Shown: positions 33,636-41,511 of the stretch, piece after piece | Position numbering within the stretch: the stretch's first letter is position 1 | Layout: each line of letters begins with the position of its first letter | Origin: Lachnoclostridium sp. | GTDB taxonomy: Bacteria; Bacteroidota; Bacteroidia; Bacteroidales; Muribaculaceae | DNA length: 61,423 bases | Direction of reading: 5' to 3' | Assembly (NCBI GenBank): GCA_023667185.1 | Contig: JAMPAP010000004.1 | Coordinates: 1 to 61,423 of the forward strand | The notes under the pieces: generated by a model | What the model saw: the letters and a program-made list of their open reading frames with translations, nothing else | Databases searched by the model: none | Told to the model about the DNA's origin: nothing | Made by a program: the position numbers and the translations under genes

Positions 33636-33643
33636 TAACTTTG
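33636..33643 (+). promoter_or_regulatory. -7 box for panB
   Basis: TAACTTTG, 31 nt before ATG 33675. Confidence 0.65.
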
Positions 33644-33674
33644 CAGCCAAATTCAAAATCTGAATATAATAGAA

Positions 33675-34496
33675 ATGTCAACTTACAATGAATCAGCGAA
33701 GCCCAAGGTTACTACAGCCTCACTCCGCAAGATGAAACTCAATGGCGAGAAAATCGCCTGTCTTACCTCATACGACTTCACTTTGGCCTCACTCGTAGAT
33801 GCCGCAGGAATGGATCTTATCCTTGTAGGTGACTCAGCCGCCAACGTCATGATGGGCTATGAAACCACCGTGCCCATCACACTCGATGAGATGATTACGT
33901 TTGCCAAAGGTGTGGTACGCGGCGTAAAGCGCGCGCTTGTAATCGTGGATCTGCCTTTCGGTTATTATCAAGGCAATCCTGATATGGCTCTCGCCTCAGC
34001 AGTGCGCATCATGAAAGAGACCGGAGCGGGAGGTGTAAAAATCGAAGGCGGTGCTGAAATTAAAGAGTCGATAGAGCGCATCCTTACTGCCGGCATCCCC
34101 GTATTCGGCCATCTCGGGCTTACACCCCAGTCAATCAACAAATTCGGCACTTATGCCGTGCGCGCCAAGGAGGAAGCCGAAGCAGCCAAACTGCTATCTG
34201 ATGCCCGTATGCTTGACGAGCTCGGCTGCTTCGCCATCACCCTCGAAAAAATCCCTGCCTCGCTTGCCGCTCAGGTAGCTAAAGAGGTCAGCTGCCCCGT
34301 GATAGGTATCGGTGCCGGAGGAGAAGTTGACGGCCAGATACTCGTAGTTCAGGATATGCTCGGCATGAACAAGGGATTCGCCCCCAAATTCCTCCGCCGC
34401 TATGGCGAGTTTGGTGACTCCATCGTCAATGCCGTAAGCTCTTACGTAGCCGACGTCAAGAGCTCCGACTTCCCCAACGCCAACGAACAATACTAA
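33675..34496 (+). CDS. panB: 3-methyl-2-oxobutanoate hydroxymethyltransferase
   Basis: A 273-residue PanB, first committed enzyme of pantothenate synthesis (ketoisovalerate to ketopantoate with methylene-tetrahydrofolate). Motifs: LTSYDFTLA, VGDSAANVMMGYETTVPITLDEM, IVDLPFGYYQG, GGVKIEGGAE, and GHLGLTPQSINKFG. The catalytic Glu lies in FAITLEKIP. Family length. It has its own promoter box and a terminator hairpin at 34517-34551. panC and panD are not adjacent. Confidence 0.97.
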   Translation: MSTYNESAKPKVTTASLRKMKLNGEKIACLTSYDFTLASLVDAAGMDLILVGDSAANVMMGYETTVPITLDEMITFAKGVVRGVKRALVIVDLPFGYYQGNPDMALASAVRIMKETGAGGVKIEGGAEIKESIERILTAGIPVFGHLGLTPQSINKFGTYAVRAKEEAEAAKLLSDARMLDELGCFAITLEKIPASLAAQVAKEVSCPVIGIGAGGEVDGQILVVQDMLGMNKGFAPKFLRRYGEFGDSIVNAVSSYVADVKSSDFPNANEQY

Positions 34497-34516
34497 GTAT
34501 TTATCCATAGCATTCC

Positions 34517-34551
34517 GATGCCCGGATCCTATGACCCGGGCATCAGATTTT
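34517..34551 (+). terminator. Terminator after panB
   Basis: GATGCCCGG (34517-34525) pairs with CCGGGCATC (34536-34544), followed by AGATTTT. Confidence 0.75.
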
Positions 34552-34570
34552 GTAAAAACACACATTACCG

Positions 34571-35908
34571 ATGCAAGAGAACAACAGAGCGGTATTCGCT
34601 ACTAAATTCGGTGCTATCGCGGCCACTGTAGGCTCAGCGGTTGGCCTCGGCAATATATGGCGCTTCCCTTACGAAGCCGGTGAGCACGGCGGCGGCGCCT
34701 TCCTTATATGCTACATAGCATTTGTATTCCTGCTCGGTGTGCCGGTATTGTGTGCTGAGTTTTGCATGGGGCGAGCCTCACGCAGCAATATCTTCGGCGC
34801 TTACCGCAAGCTCTCCAATAGCAAAGGATGGAAATTTGCCGGATTTATAGGCATATTAGCTTCGCTGTTGATTCTCAGTTTTTACTCAGTAGTGGCCGGA
34901 TGGACCGTAGAATATTGTCTGTCATCACTAACCGGCCAGCTCGACTTCAGTGACTCGGCGGCTGTCCACCGCCAATTTGAGGCGATGACCACCGGCTGGC
35001 GTCCTGTAATATGGACAGTTATATTCCTGATATGCAATTTCTTAATATTGTTCGGAGGTGTAACAAAAGGAATAGAGCGCGCATCAAACATCCTCATGCC
35101 ACTGCTTTTTCTGCTCCTTGTAGCCTTCTGTATCAACTCGTTAACGATGCCCGCCTTTAAGGAGGGCATGGCATTTCTTTTCAAGCCTGATTTCAGCAAG
35201 ATAGATGCCTCGGTGATGTTAGGCGCTATGGGTCAAGCATTTTTCTCACTGAGCCTCGGACTTGGAGGCATGATGACTTACGCATCATATTTCAGCAACG
35301 AGACCCGACTGGTGCGCTCGGCCGTGACCACGGCATCGCTCGATTTCCTTGTAGCAGTCATAGCCGGAATTATCATTTTCCCGGCTGTATTTTCATTTGA
35401 TATCTCGCCTCAGGCCGGACCTACGTTAGTATTTGAAGTATTGCCATTCATTTTCAGCCACCTCCCACTTGGCATCGTATGGTCCACACTGTTTTTCCTG
35501 CTGCTCTTCGTGGCCTCCATCACTTCTACCGTCTCCATGAGTGAAATTTCCATCACTTACTTCTGCGAAGAAAAGAAAATGTCACGCCCCCGGGCCACGA
35601 TTATCTCCTCAGCCATTGCTTTGGTCGGTGGACTGATATGCGCTCTGAGCTTCGGTCCGCTCAGCGACTTCTACATCTTCGGCATGACCGTCTTTGACCT
35701 ATTTGACTACGCATCGTCAAACATCCTGCTTCCGATTGGCGGCATGATCTGCTCATGGTTTGTAGGATGGAAAATGGACCGCCGCCTGCTCAAGATGGAG
35801 CTCACCAACAATGGCACATTCAAAACCCACATAATCAAGCCTCTACGATTCTTCCTCCGCTACATCTGCCCCACCGCCATCTTCCTCATCCTCCTCAGCA
35901 TCAATTAG
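34571..35908 (+). CDS. Neurotransmitter:sodium symporter (NSS/SNF family)
   Basis: A 445-residue transporter with about 11-12 membrane helices of the LeuT fold. The TM1 sodium/substrate motif GSAVGLGNIWRFPYEAGEHGGG is intact at residues 17-38. FFSLSLGLGGMMTYASYF (TM6) and LLFVASITSTVSMSEI (TM8) are also visible. It imports amino acids or similar solutes with Na+. The substrate is not predictable from sequence. Its stop is 5 bp from the converging Maf gene, with no hairpin between them. Confidence 0.93.
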   Translation: MQENNRAVFATKFGAIAATVGSAVGLGNIWRFPYEAGEHGGGAFLICYIAFVFLLGVPVLCAEFCMGRASRSNIFGAYRKLSNSKGWKFAGFIGILASLLILSFYSVVAGWTVEYCLSSLTGQLDFSDSAAVHRQFEAMTTGWRPVIWTVIFLICNFLILFGGVTKGIERASNILMPLLFLLLVAFCINSLTMPAFKEGMAFLFKPDFSKIDASVMLGAMGQAFFSLSLGLGGMMTYASYFSNETRLVRSAVTTASLDFLVAVIAGIIIFPAVFSFDISPQAGPTLVFEVLPFIFSHLPLGIVWSTLFFLLLFVASITSTVSMSEISITYFCEEKKMSRPRATIISSAIALVGGLICALSFGPLSDFYIFGMTVFDLFDYASSNILLPIGGMICSWFVGWKMDRRLLKMELTNNGTFKTHIIKPLRFFLRYICPTAIFLILLSIN

Positions 35909-35913
35909 CGGCG

Positions 35914-36534
35914 TCACTCTGTGGGATTAGGGAGGAAGCGGTGGAGGGCTGTGTAGAGGCGGTGGATGGGGAGGCCCATGACGTTGTAGAAGGAGCCGTC
36001 GATGCCTTCGATGGCTGCGGCGCCTATCCATTCCTGAATGCCGTAGGCTCCGGCTTTGTCAAGGGGATGATATTTGCTGACGTAGTAGTCGATCTCCTCC
36101 GTGGTCAGGGTGGCGAATTTCACTTTGGTTTTTTCGGAAAATGTGTATCGGTCAGAAGCTGTCTTGATGGTCACACCGGTGACTACGGTCTGCTCCCGTC
36201 CTGACATCTCGGCAAGCATGGATCGAGCCTCGGCATCGTCCTTCGGTTTTCCGAGGATTTTTCCATCAAGGACTACGATGGTATCGGCCGTAACGAGCAA
36301 GCGAGGATCGTCGGCTTCAAGGGTAACGGCTGAGGCTTTGAGCCGGGAAAGATACACGGGAACCTCTTCGGCGGGCAGATCATCCGGGCATGTCTCGTCG
36401 ACATTGTGGCTCGTATCCACCACAAAAGGGAGGTCGAGCATCGCAATCAATTCGCGACGGCGGGGCGAGCCGCTCATAAGTATCAGCTGGTATCGCCGTG
36501 CAAGTGCGCCTAACGGGTTATGCTTTTCTATCAT
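35914..36534 (-). CDS. maf: Maf-family nucleotide pyrophosphatase
   Basis: A 206-residue Maf/YhdE-like dTTP/UTP pyrophosphatase that cleans non-canonical or excess nucleotides. Motifs: LILMSGSPRRRELI (catalytic loop), LVTADTIVVLDGKILGKP, MSGREQTVVTGV, YVSKYHPLDKAGAYGIQ and GSFYNVMGLPI. Its 5' end overlaps the DUF2520 gene by 17 nt. Last gene of a four-gene operon. Confidence 0.95.
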   Translation of the reverse strand: MIEKHNPLGALARRYQLILMSGSPRRRELIAMLDLPFVVDTSHNVDETCPDDLPAEEVPVYLSRLKASAVTLEADDPRLLVTADTIVVLDGKILGKPKDDAEARSMLAEMSGREQTVVTGVTIKTASDRYTFSEKTKVKFATLTTEEIDYYVSKYHPLDKAGAYGIQEWIGAAAIEGIDGSFYNVMGLPIHRLYTALHRFLPNPTE

Positions 36535-37312
36535 GGAATTCCTTTATAATCGATTCAGACAAAAGGATATATATCTCGCGAAGATTGTCAGGGAGCATCT
36601 CGGCATGAGCCTCGATAAGAACGGTGTCGCCACGGCGAGCCGGGCCGGTCTGGCCATCGCGCGGGTTCATCTGCAGAGCTTTGTCGAGGGTCTCCCGCAG
36701 TAGAGGCGCGAGCACGTCAAAGGGTATGTGGTGTTTCTGGAGCAGGTCGTGAGCTATCATCCACATATAGTTGGAGAAGTTACAAGCGAAAACGGCGGCT
36801 ATATGCATTCTCCTGCGGGTCAGGCTGTCAGCATGATATACGTTCTTAAACACCTTCACGGCCATTTCCCTGATACGGTCTTCCACTTCAAGGGTGGAGC
36901 CTTCAGTGAAAAGCGAGACGGTGTCGAGGTTGACGCGGCGCGACTTTGAGAAGGTCTGCAGCGGATAAAATACGCCATAGCTGTCAGAGAGGCGGCTGAG
37001 AATCTCCATTCCGGTTGAGCCGGAGGTGTGAAGCCAAAGCGCATTGTTAGGTTTAAGCGCCGCCACGGTATCTTTCAGTGCATCATCGCTTAAGCTCAGC
37101 AGATACACGTCAGCGTCAGGAAGTATTTCATCGAGGTCAGCCGTGGCTGCAGCTCCGGGAATAGCATCAGCAAGAGCCTGAGCATTAGCAAGGTTACGGC
37201 TATAGACTTGCACCACGTCAGCAGCATCAGCCTGATGGATAGCCGGGGCAAGCGACGAGGCTACATTCCCCGCGCCTATCATCACGAGGCGCGGCTTAGA
37301 ATTTTTCGACAT
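36518..37312 (-). CDS. Rossmann-fold DUF2520 protein
   Basis: A 264-residue protein. The N-terminal Rossmann domain (LVMIGAGNVASSLAPAI) resembles the NADP-binding part of F420/P5C reductases. The C-terminal DUF2520 domain (AVFACNFSNYMWMIAHDLL, NPRDGQTGPARRGD) is helical and resembles 6-phosphogluconate dehydrogenase dimerisation domains. Enzymatic role unknown. It overlaps both neighbours by 17 nt. Confidence 0.9.
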   Translation of the reverse strand: MSKNSKPRLVMIGAGNVASSLAPAIHQADAADVVQVYSRNLANAQALADAIPGAAATADLDEILPDADVYLLSLSDDALKDTVAALKPNNALWLHTSGSTGMEILSRLSDSYGVFYPLQTFSKSRRVNLDTVSLFTEGSTLEVEDRIREMAVKVFKNVYHADSLTRRRMHIAAVFACNFSNYMWMIAHDLLQKHHIPFDVLAPLLRETLDKALQMNPRDGQTGPARRGDTVLIEAHAEMLPDNLREIYILLSESIIKEFHDRKA

Positions 37313-37823
37313 GTACCTGATCCCAGTTTAGCTTTTCAAGATTTTGGGGTTTGCGCTCCTCATCAGCATAACCTATGGCTATTACGCACACCGGGGTGCA
37401 AGTTTCGGGAATGCCAAGTGCATCCTGAATATACTCTTCTGATGAGCGGCCATCAGCAGCATAGCGGCCTCTTACCTGAATCCAGCAAGATGTAAGTCCA
37501 AGATCCTGAGCCTGCAGCTGGATAAATGTAGCAGCCACCGAGGCATCTTCGATCCAGGCATCTGACTTCGTAGAGTCAGCTGTGACCACAATAGCGAGCG
37601 GGCAGCGGGCTATTGCCGTGGCATACGCCGGCTTACATTCTGACAACCGGGTCAACATATCCTTATCTTCGACGGCAATAAACTGCCACGAGCGCGAACT
37701 CTTGGATGTAGGAGCCAGCAATCCTGCCTGTAAAATCATTGTAACATCATCAGAGGGTATTTCCTGCTCTTTGAACCGCCTGATCGAACGGCGATTCACT
37801 ATCAATTCATGAAAACTGTTCAT
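37296..37823 (-). CDS. Nitroreductase-family protein
   Basis: A 175-residue FMN-dependent nitroreductase fold. It opens with FHELIVNRRSIRRFKEQEIP, the FMN phosphate-binding Arg cluster, then APTSKSSRSWQFI and QDLGLTSCWIQVRGR. The C-terminus has IGYADEERKPQNLEKL. Probably reduces quinones or nitro compounds with NAD(P)H. ATG 37823 gives the conserved start; ten further upstream codons run into the preceding gene's stop. Confidence 0.92.
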   Translation of the reverse strand: MNSFHELIVNRRSIRRFKEQEIPSDDVTMILQAGLLAPTSKSSRSWQFIAVEDKDMLTRLSECKPAYATAIARCPLAIVVTADSTKSDAWIEDASVAATFIQLQAQDLGLTSCWIQVRGRYAADGRSSEEYIQDALGIPETCTPVCVIAIGYADEERKPQNLEKLNWDQVHVEKF

Positions 37824-37842
37824 AATCGTAAGTGATTGTGAT

Positions 37843-38826
37843 TTACTTGCCAAACACCCAAGCCTGACTGAAACGGGATGTCACCTGGGGCGACGAGGCG
37901 GCTGACATGGCAGCTCCGAGAGTCTTTGCCGATGCTGCGATAACTCTGTAATTTTCACCGCTGAATGATATTCCGAGCTTTGCAGGCTTGTGCTGGGAAA
38001 TGAATTTCTCCGATTGCTCCACGGTGGCAAACGAAGCCACGACCACTAAATAGGGATCTTTGAGATCAAGGTGAAGTTCTTCAGTGGCAGCAGGCGTAGC
38101 AACCGTAGTCGCAGCCACTACTGGCAGTGTCTCTACCGGCTTGGCTATCAGGAGCTCGCCCCGATTGTCATGGCGGTCAGCAAACAGCACATCAGCGAGG
38201 TTATAGCTGCTGAATCCGGAGTCAATCGAGGCGTAACAAGTATCTTCGCGAGGTTCGGTCATGGTGGTACGCATCAGCACAGCTGCCACAACCAATATTC
38301 CGGCCAGACATGCTGCAGCACGCATCACATTATATAATATACCGTGACGTCCGGCAGCCTCTTCGTCAGAGGAATCATCAGCGATATCCGGGGCAACATC
38401 CGTATCGTAATCCGAAAGCTGAAGCTGAGGAAGTGACGCGAGAGCCGATAGGCGAGATGCCGCGGTGGACGAAGGAACGAATAGTGGCGAATCCCCTGCC
38501 GACATTTCAAACATACCGATACTGCCTAAGGCGAACTCGCCATCGTGTCGCAACTGGCACAACATCGAGCGTACCTCAACATTGATTTCTTTCATGGCAG
38601 CCTCACGGCTAACTCCTTCACGACGGCTGATACTGTCAGCCAGCATCCAGTCGTTATGATTAAGGTCAGGGTTAAAGCCGGTAGTCATCGAAGGAGCATG
38701 AAACACTCCTGTTGCTTCATCGTACCACGCACTGTCATAATGATTTATAAACGCGCCAAGGCCGGGCACAACTACACAGTCGTGTCGCGTCAGCAGGTAT
38801 TCAATATGCAGTATTACGGTATTCAC
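37843..38826 (-). CDS. HU-like plus SPOR domain membrane protein
   Basis: A 327-residue protein. Residues 1-125 form the bacterial CCDC81/HU-like domain (IEYLLTRHDCVVVPGLGAFI, GMFEMSAG). A membrane helix lies near 185-205 (AAACLAGILVVAAVLM). The C-terminal SPOR domain (YLVVVASFATVEQSEKFI, VIAASAKTLGAAMSAA) binds denuded peptidoglycan at division sites. GTG 38826 is used; TACCTTTG at 38831-38838 ends 4 nt before it, so longer starts are excluded and the mRNA may be leaderless. Such proteins recur across Bacteroidetes and likely act at the septum. Confidence 0.85.
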   Translation of the reverse strand: MNTVILHIEYLLTRHDCVVVPGLGAFINHYDSAWYDEATGVFHAPSMTTGFNPDLNHNDWMLADSISRREGVSREAAMKEINVEVRSMLCQLRHDGEFALGSIGMFEMSAGDSPLFVPSSTAASRLSALASLPQLQLSDYDTDVAPDIADDSSDEEAAGRHGILYNVMRAAACLAGILVVAAVLMRTTMTEPREDTCYASIDSGFSSYNLADVLFADRHDNRGELLIAKPVETLPVVAATTVATPAATEELHLDLKDPYLVVVASFATVEQSEKFISQHKPAKLGISFSGENYRVIAASAKTLGAAMSAASSPQVTSRFSQAWVFGK

Positions 38827-38830
38827 ACCG

Positions 38831-38838
38831 CAAAGGTA
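38831..38838 (-). promoter_or_regulatory. -7 box of the HU/SPOR operon
   Basis: TACCTTTG on the minus strand, 4 nt before the GTG start. Confidence 0.6.
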
Positions 38839-38916
38839 GCCAAAAATTTTAACATTGCGACACATTCTACCGGATTTTTCGCACAACTTTTCAGCTGCGC
38901 TTTCCGTTATAGATAT

Positions 38917-39582
38917 ATGACACGTGATTTACAAATAGGAGATCTGAAATGCCTCTGCGCTACCACCGGCCGCACTGACCGCGTAGCCTACATCCTCTAC
39001 CCTATGGATATGCTTGAGGGGTGGATTGAATCTGCCACCGCCCATTTCGGGGTAACCATCGTAGCAATCACGGGGATGGATTGGCAAAACGTCTTCAGTC
39101 CCTGGCCTGCCAAAGGTGTTCCTAAAGGTACGCCTGATTTCGAAGGTCGTTCACCCGAGTTTCTTGCATTGCTTCGGGATGATGTCATACCAAAGGTTGA
39201 GAGTGAGTTAGGGCTTGACAAGGAGGTTGAGCGTACGCTCGTAGGTGTATCCATGTCAGGGCTTTTCACGCTGTGGCAGTGGGCGTTATGTGATACCTTT
39301 ACCAACATTGCATCGCTGTCAGGCTCGTTCTGGTATGAGGGGTTTATTGACTGGTTTGATCATCAACGATTTGACTCAAAGACCGGTCGTGCTTACTTTC
39401 TTCTGGGCAATCTCGAATCGAGAGCCCGCGCATTTCACGCAGTAGGAGAGAATACACATATCATAGTCGAATCACTTGAGCATCAAGGAGTAGACGTGAT
39501 GTTTCAGAGCGTCCCCGGCGATCATTATGCTGATCCCATTCCGCGCTTAAACGCCTCATTTACGGCTCTTTTCAAGAAATGA
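38917..39582 (+). CDS. Esterase-like alpha/beta hydrolase
   Basis: A 221-residue hydrolase of the esterase D/enterochelin-esterase type. It has the nucleophile elbow LVGVSMSGLFTLW (GxSxG), an NLESRARAF segment, and VPGDHYADPIPRL with the catalytic His. No signal peptide. ATG 38917 is chosen; the frame stays open upstream to 38545 but there it is antisense to the HU/SPOR gene. The 3' end overlaps the converging patatin gene by 27 nt. Confidence 0.85.
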   Translation: MTRDLQIGDLKCLCATTGRTDRVAYILYPMDMLEGWIESATAHFGVTIVAITGMDWQNVFSPWPAKGVPKGTPDFEGRSPEFLALLRDDVIPKVESELGLDKEVERTLVGVSMSGLFTLWQWALCDTFTNIASLSGSFWYEGFIDWFDHQRFDSKTGRAYFLLGNLESRARAFHAVGENTHIIVESLEHQGVDVMFQSVPGDHYADPIPRLNASFTALFKK

Positions 39583-40413
39583 CCTTATCTCGTCAAGGCG
39601 TGAAAGACATACCTCTCGCCCAATGTTATAAACTCTATTCATCTTCTCGGGATCGGTATCGATGCGTCCGATAGGGAGCGGCTCGTCGGGGGCTATAACT
39701 AATGTGTCGCCCGCTCGCTCCTGAGCGTCGAGATATTCAAGCTGGGCATTATACATCTCATGCCGACGAGCCATGGCCACGGCAATGGCCGGGGCGTAAG
39801 GCATCAACAGCTTGAAAAGCCATCCTTTCGCAGGCTTTTTGCGGTAGTCGCGCGGCTGGGTGAGTACCACTACATTTCTCTCAAAACCACATTCCCGGAA
39901 ATACTCCAGCGGTATAGAGTCGCTTATGCCGCCATCAAGCATACGACGGCCATCGTCGACTTTTACCGGGCGCGTTACCACCGGCATCGACGCTGAGGCG
40001 CGCAGCCATTCCAGCGACTGATAGTCGACCTTATCCATCTTGTAATAAACCGGTTGACCCGTAGCTACATCAGTGCACACCAGATGAAACTCCATAGGAT
40101 TTTGCTCAAACGCTTCGGCATCAAACACGTCAAGCTCGGCCGGCAAGATATGGTAAGCAAACTCTGCTCCGACGAGGTCGCCCGTACGCAATAGTGTGCG
40201 CAGTCCCATATATCGCGGATCTTTACCATATTTAAGGTTATAGCGAAGCACTCGCCCCGGCTGGCGCGACTTATAGTTACAACCGAAGCTTGAGCCTGCC
40301 GACACCCCCACCAGTCCGTCAAACTCGATACCATTTTCCATCATGACATCGATGACGCCGGCCGTGAAGAGCCCGCGCATGGCACCACCTTCCAGCACCA
40401 GTCCGGTTCTCAT
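39556..40413 (-). CDS. Patatin-like phospholipase (RssA/YjjU type)
   Basis: A 285-residue patatin. The oxyanion loop is LVLEGGAMRGLFTAGV, the nucleophile lies in GVSAGSSFG, and the catalytic Asp in DGGISDSIP. NCYKSRQPGR-like and YNAQLEYLDAQERAGDTLVIAPDEPL segments are typical of the YjjU group. Cytoplasmic lipid acyl hydrolase; substrate unknown. It follows the TSCPD gene with a 4-nt overlap. Confidence 0.93.
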   Translation of the reverse strand: MRTGLVLEGGAMRGLFTAGVIDVMMENGIEFDGLVGVSAGSSFGCNYKSRQPGRVLRYNLKYGKDPRYMGLRTLLRTGDLVGAEFAYHILPAELDVFDAEAFEQNPMEFHLVCTDVATGQPVYYKMDKVDYQSLEWLRASASMPVVTRPVKVDDGRRMLDGGISDSIPLEYFRECGFERNVVVLTQPRDYRKKPAKGWLFKLLMPYAPAIAVAMARRHEMYNAQLEYLDAQERAGDTLVIAPDEPLPIGRIDTDPEKMNRVYNIGREVCLSRLDEIRSFLEKSRK

Positions 40414-40652
40414 ACCGTCTCTTTCAAAGCATGTGCCAGCTGGTCAGGGCAAGATGTCAGTTTGACTCCACATTTTATTCCTTCAAGCCGACTGATGACA
40501 TCCTCCACCTTCATGCCCTTCACTAACAAGCTGATCCCCTGGAGATTGCCATGGCAGCCGCCGATAAATGAGACATCAGTAATCAAGCCGTTTTCGATTT
40601 CAAAGTCGATTTGGCGGGAGCAAGTCCCGCTTGTTTTATATGTATATTTCAT
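40410..40652 (-). CDS. TSCPD-domain protein (TIGR03905-like)
   Basis: An 80-residue protein with the full family signature: YKTSGTCSRQIDFEIENGL, FIGGCHGNLQGIS, and LTSCPDQLAHAL at the end. The conserved Cys residues suggest metal or thiol chemistry; the domain also occurs at the C-terminus of some ribonucleotide reductases. Function unknown. ATG 40652 is used because the promoter box TATCTTTG lies at 40672-40679 inside the longer frame. Confidence 0.9.
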   Translation of the reverse strand: MKYTYKTSGTCSRQIDFEIENGLITDVSFIGGCHGNLQGISLLVKGMKVEDVISRLEGIKCGVKLTSCPDQLAHALKETV

Positions 40653-40671
40653 TTTCCATTGATTTTTGATA

Positions 40672-40679
40672 CAAAGATA
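40672..40679 (-). promoter_or_regulatory. -7 box of the TSCPD-patatin operon
   Basis: TATCTTTG on the minus strand, 19 nt before ATG 40652; only 12 bp from the divergent box at 40692-40699. Confidence 0.6.
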
Positions 40680-40691
40680 CCAAAAGTTTTG

Positions 40692-40699
40692 TAATTTTG
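40692..40699 (+). promoter_or_regulatory. -7 box of the second patatin operon
   Basis: TAATTTTG, ending 8 nt before ATG 40708. Very short leader. Confidence 0.6.
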
Positions 40700-40707
40700 C
40701 ATCTGAA

Positions 40708-41508
40708 ATGCTAAACGTATTCAATTTCAGCAGCAAGCCTTACAAGATCGGTCTGGCTTTAAGTGGCGGCGGGGCACGCGGATTCGCTCATGCCGGCGCT
40801 CTACAAGCGTTTGAAGAGATGGGAATAAGGCCCGACATCATCGCCGGCGTCAGTGCCGGTTCGGTGGTGACTGCGCTCTATGCCTCAGGCTTGAAGCCAC
40901 GCGAGATATTGCAGAGTTTTGCCAATGCCAAGTTCACTGACTTTGCCGAGTTTAACGTACCCACGAGCGGCTTCCTGTCAATGGACGGTTTCAAAAAATT
41001 TCTCCGTGACAACCTCCGCAAGCAGAAAATAGAGCAGCTGCTGATACCTTCGCTCATCTGCGCCACTGACCTTGACAACGGTGTGCCGGTGGCTTTTGAC
41101 AGCGGCGATATCGTGGATTGCGTGGCCGCCTCCTGTTCGATACCTATAGTGTTCAAGCCCCAGCGCATCGACGGGATCACCTATGTAGATGGAGGCGTGC
41201 TTCACAACCTCCCGGCCTGGGCACTGCGCGACAAATGCAAATATGTAATAGGTGTCAACTGCAGCCCCGTGCCGTTCAGAGAGCATGCAGGCTCGCTACT
41301 GAATATCGCCCAACGCACTTACGACCTTATGGTCAAAGCCAACGCTTACACGGACATGGCTCTCTGCGATCTCACAATCTCCATCGACGAGATAGCCACA
41401 TATAAAGTATTTAACCTCGATCAGATAAATCGCATCTTCAATATAGGTTACGAAACCACGATGCGCGAGCTCCTTAACGTCGGATTCAAGTTACCAGATA
41501 ACAAATAA
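40708..41508 (+). CDS. Patatin-like phospholipase (RssA type)
   Basis: A 266-residue patatin: IGLALSGGGARGFAHAGAL (oxyanion loop), IIAGVSAGSVVTALYA (nucleophile Ser), and DGGVLHNLPAWAL (catalytic Asp). It is the NTE/RssA type and differs clearly from the patatin at 39556-40413 across the divergent promoter. ATG 40708 is used because the upstream codons lie in the promoter. The GH13 gene starts 3 nt downstream. Confidence 0.93.
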   Translation: MLNVFNFSSKPYKIGLALSGGGARGFAHAGALQAFEEMGIRPDIIAGVSAGSVVTALYASGLKPREILQSFANAKFTDFAEFNVPTSGFLSMDGFKKFLRDNLRKQKIEQLLIPSLICATDLDNGVPVAFDSGDIVDCVAASCSIPIVFKPQRIDGITYVDGGVLHNLPAWALRDKCKYVIGVNCSPVPFREHAGSLLNIAQRTYDLMVKANAYTDMALCDLTISIDEIATYKVFNLDQINRIFNIGYETTMRELLNVGFKLPDNK

Positions 41509-41511
41509 ACC

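Noticed and set aside
38545-38916. Long N-terminal extension of the esterase-like gene
   Set aside because: The segment is antisense to the HU/SPOR gene and its promoter, and has no hydrolase features; ATG 38917 begins the conserved part.
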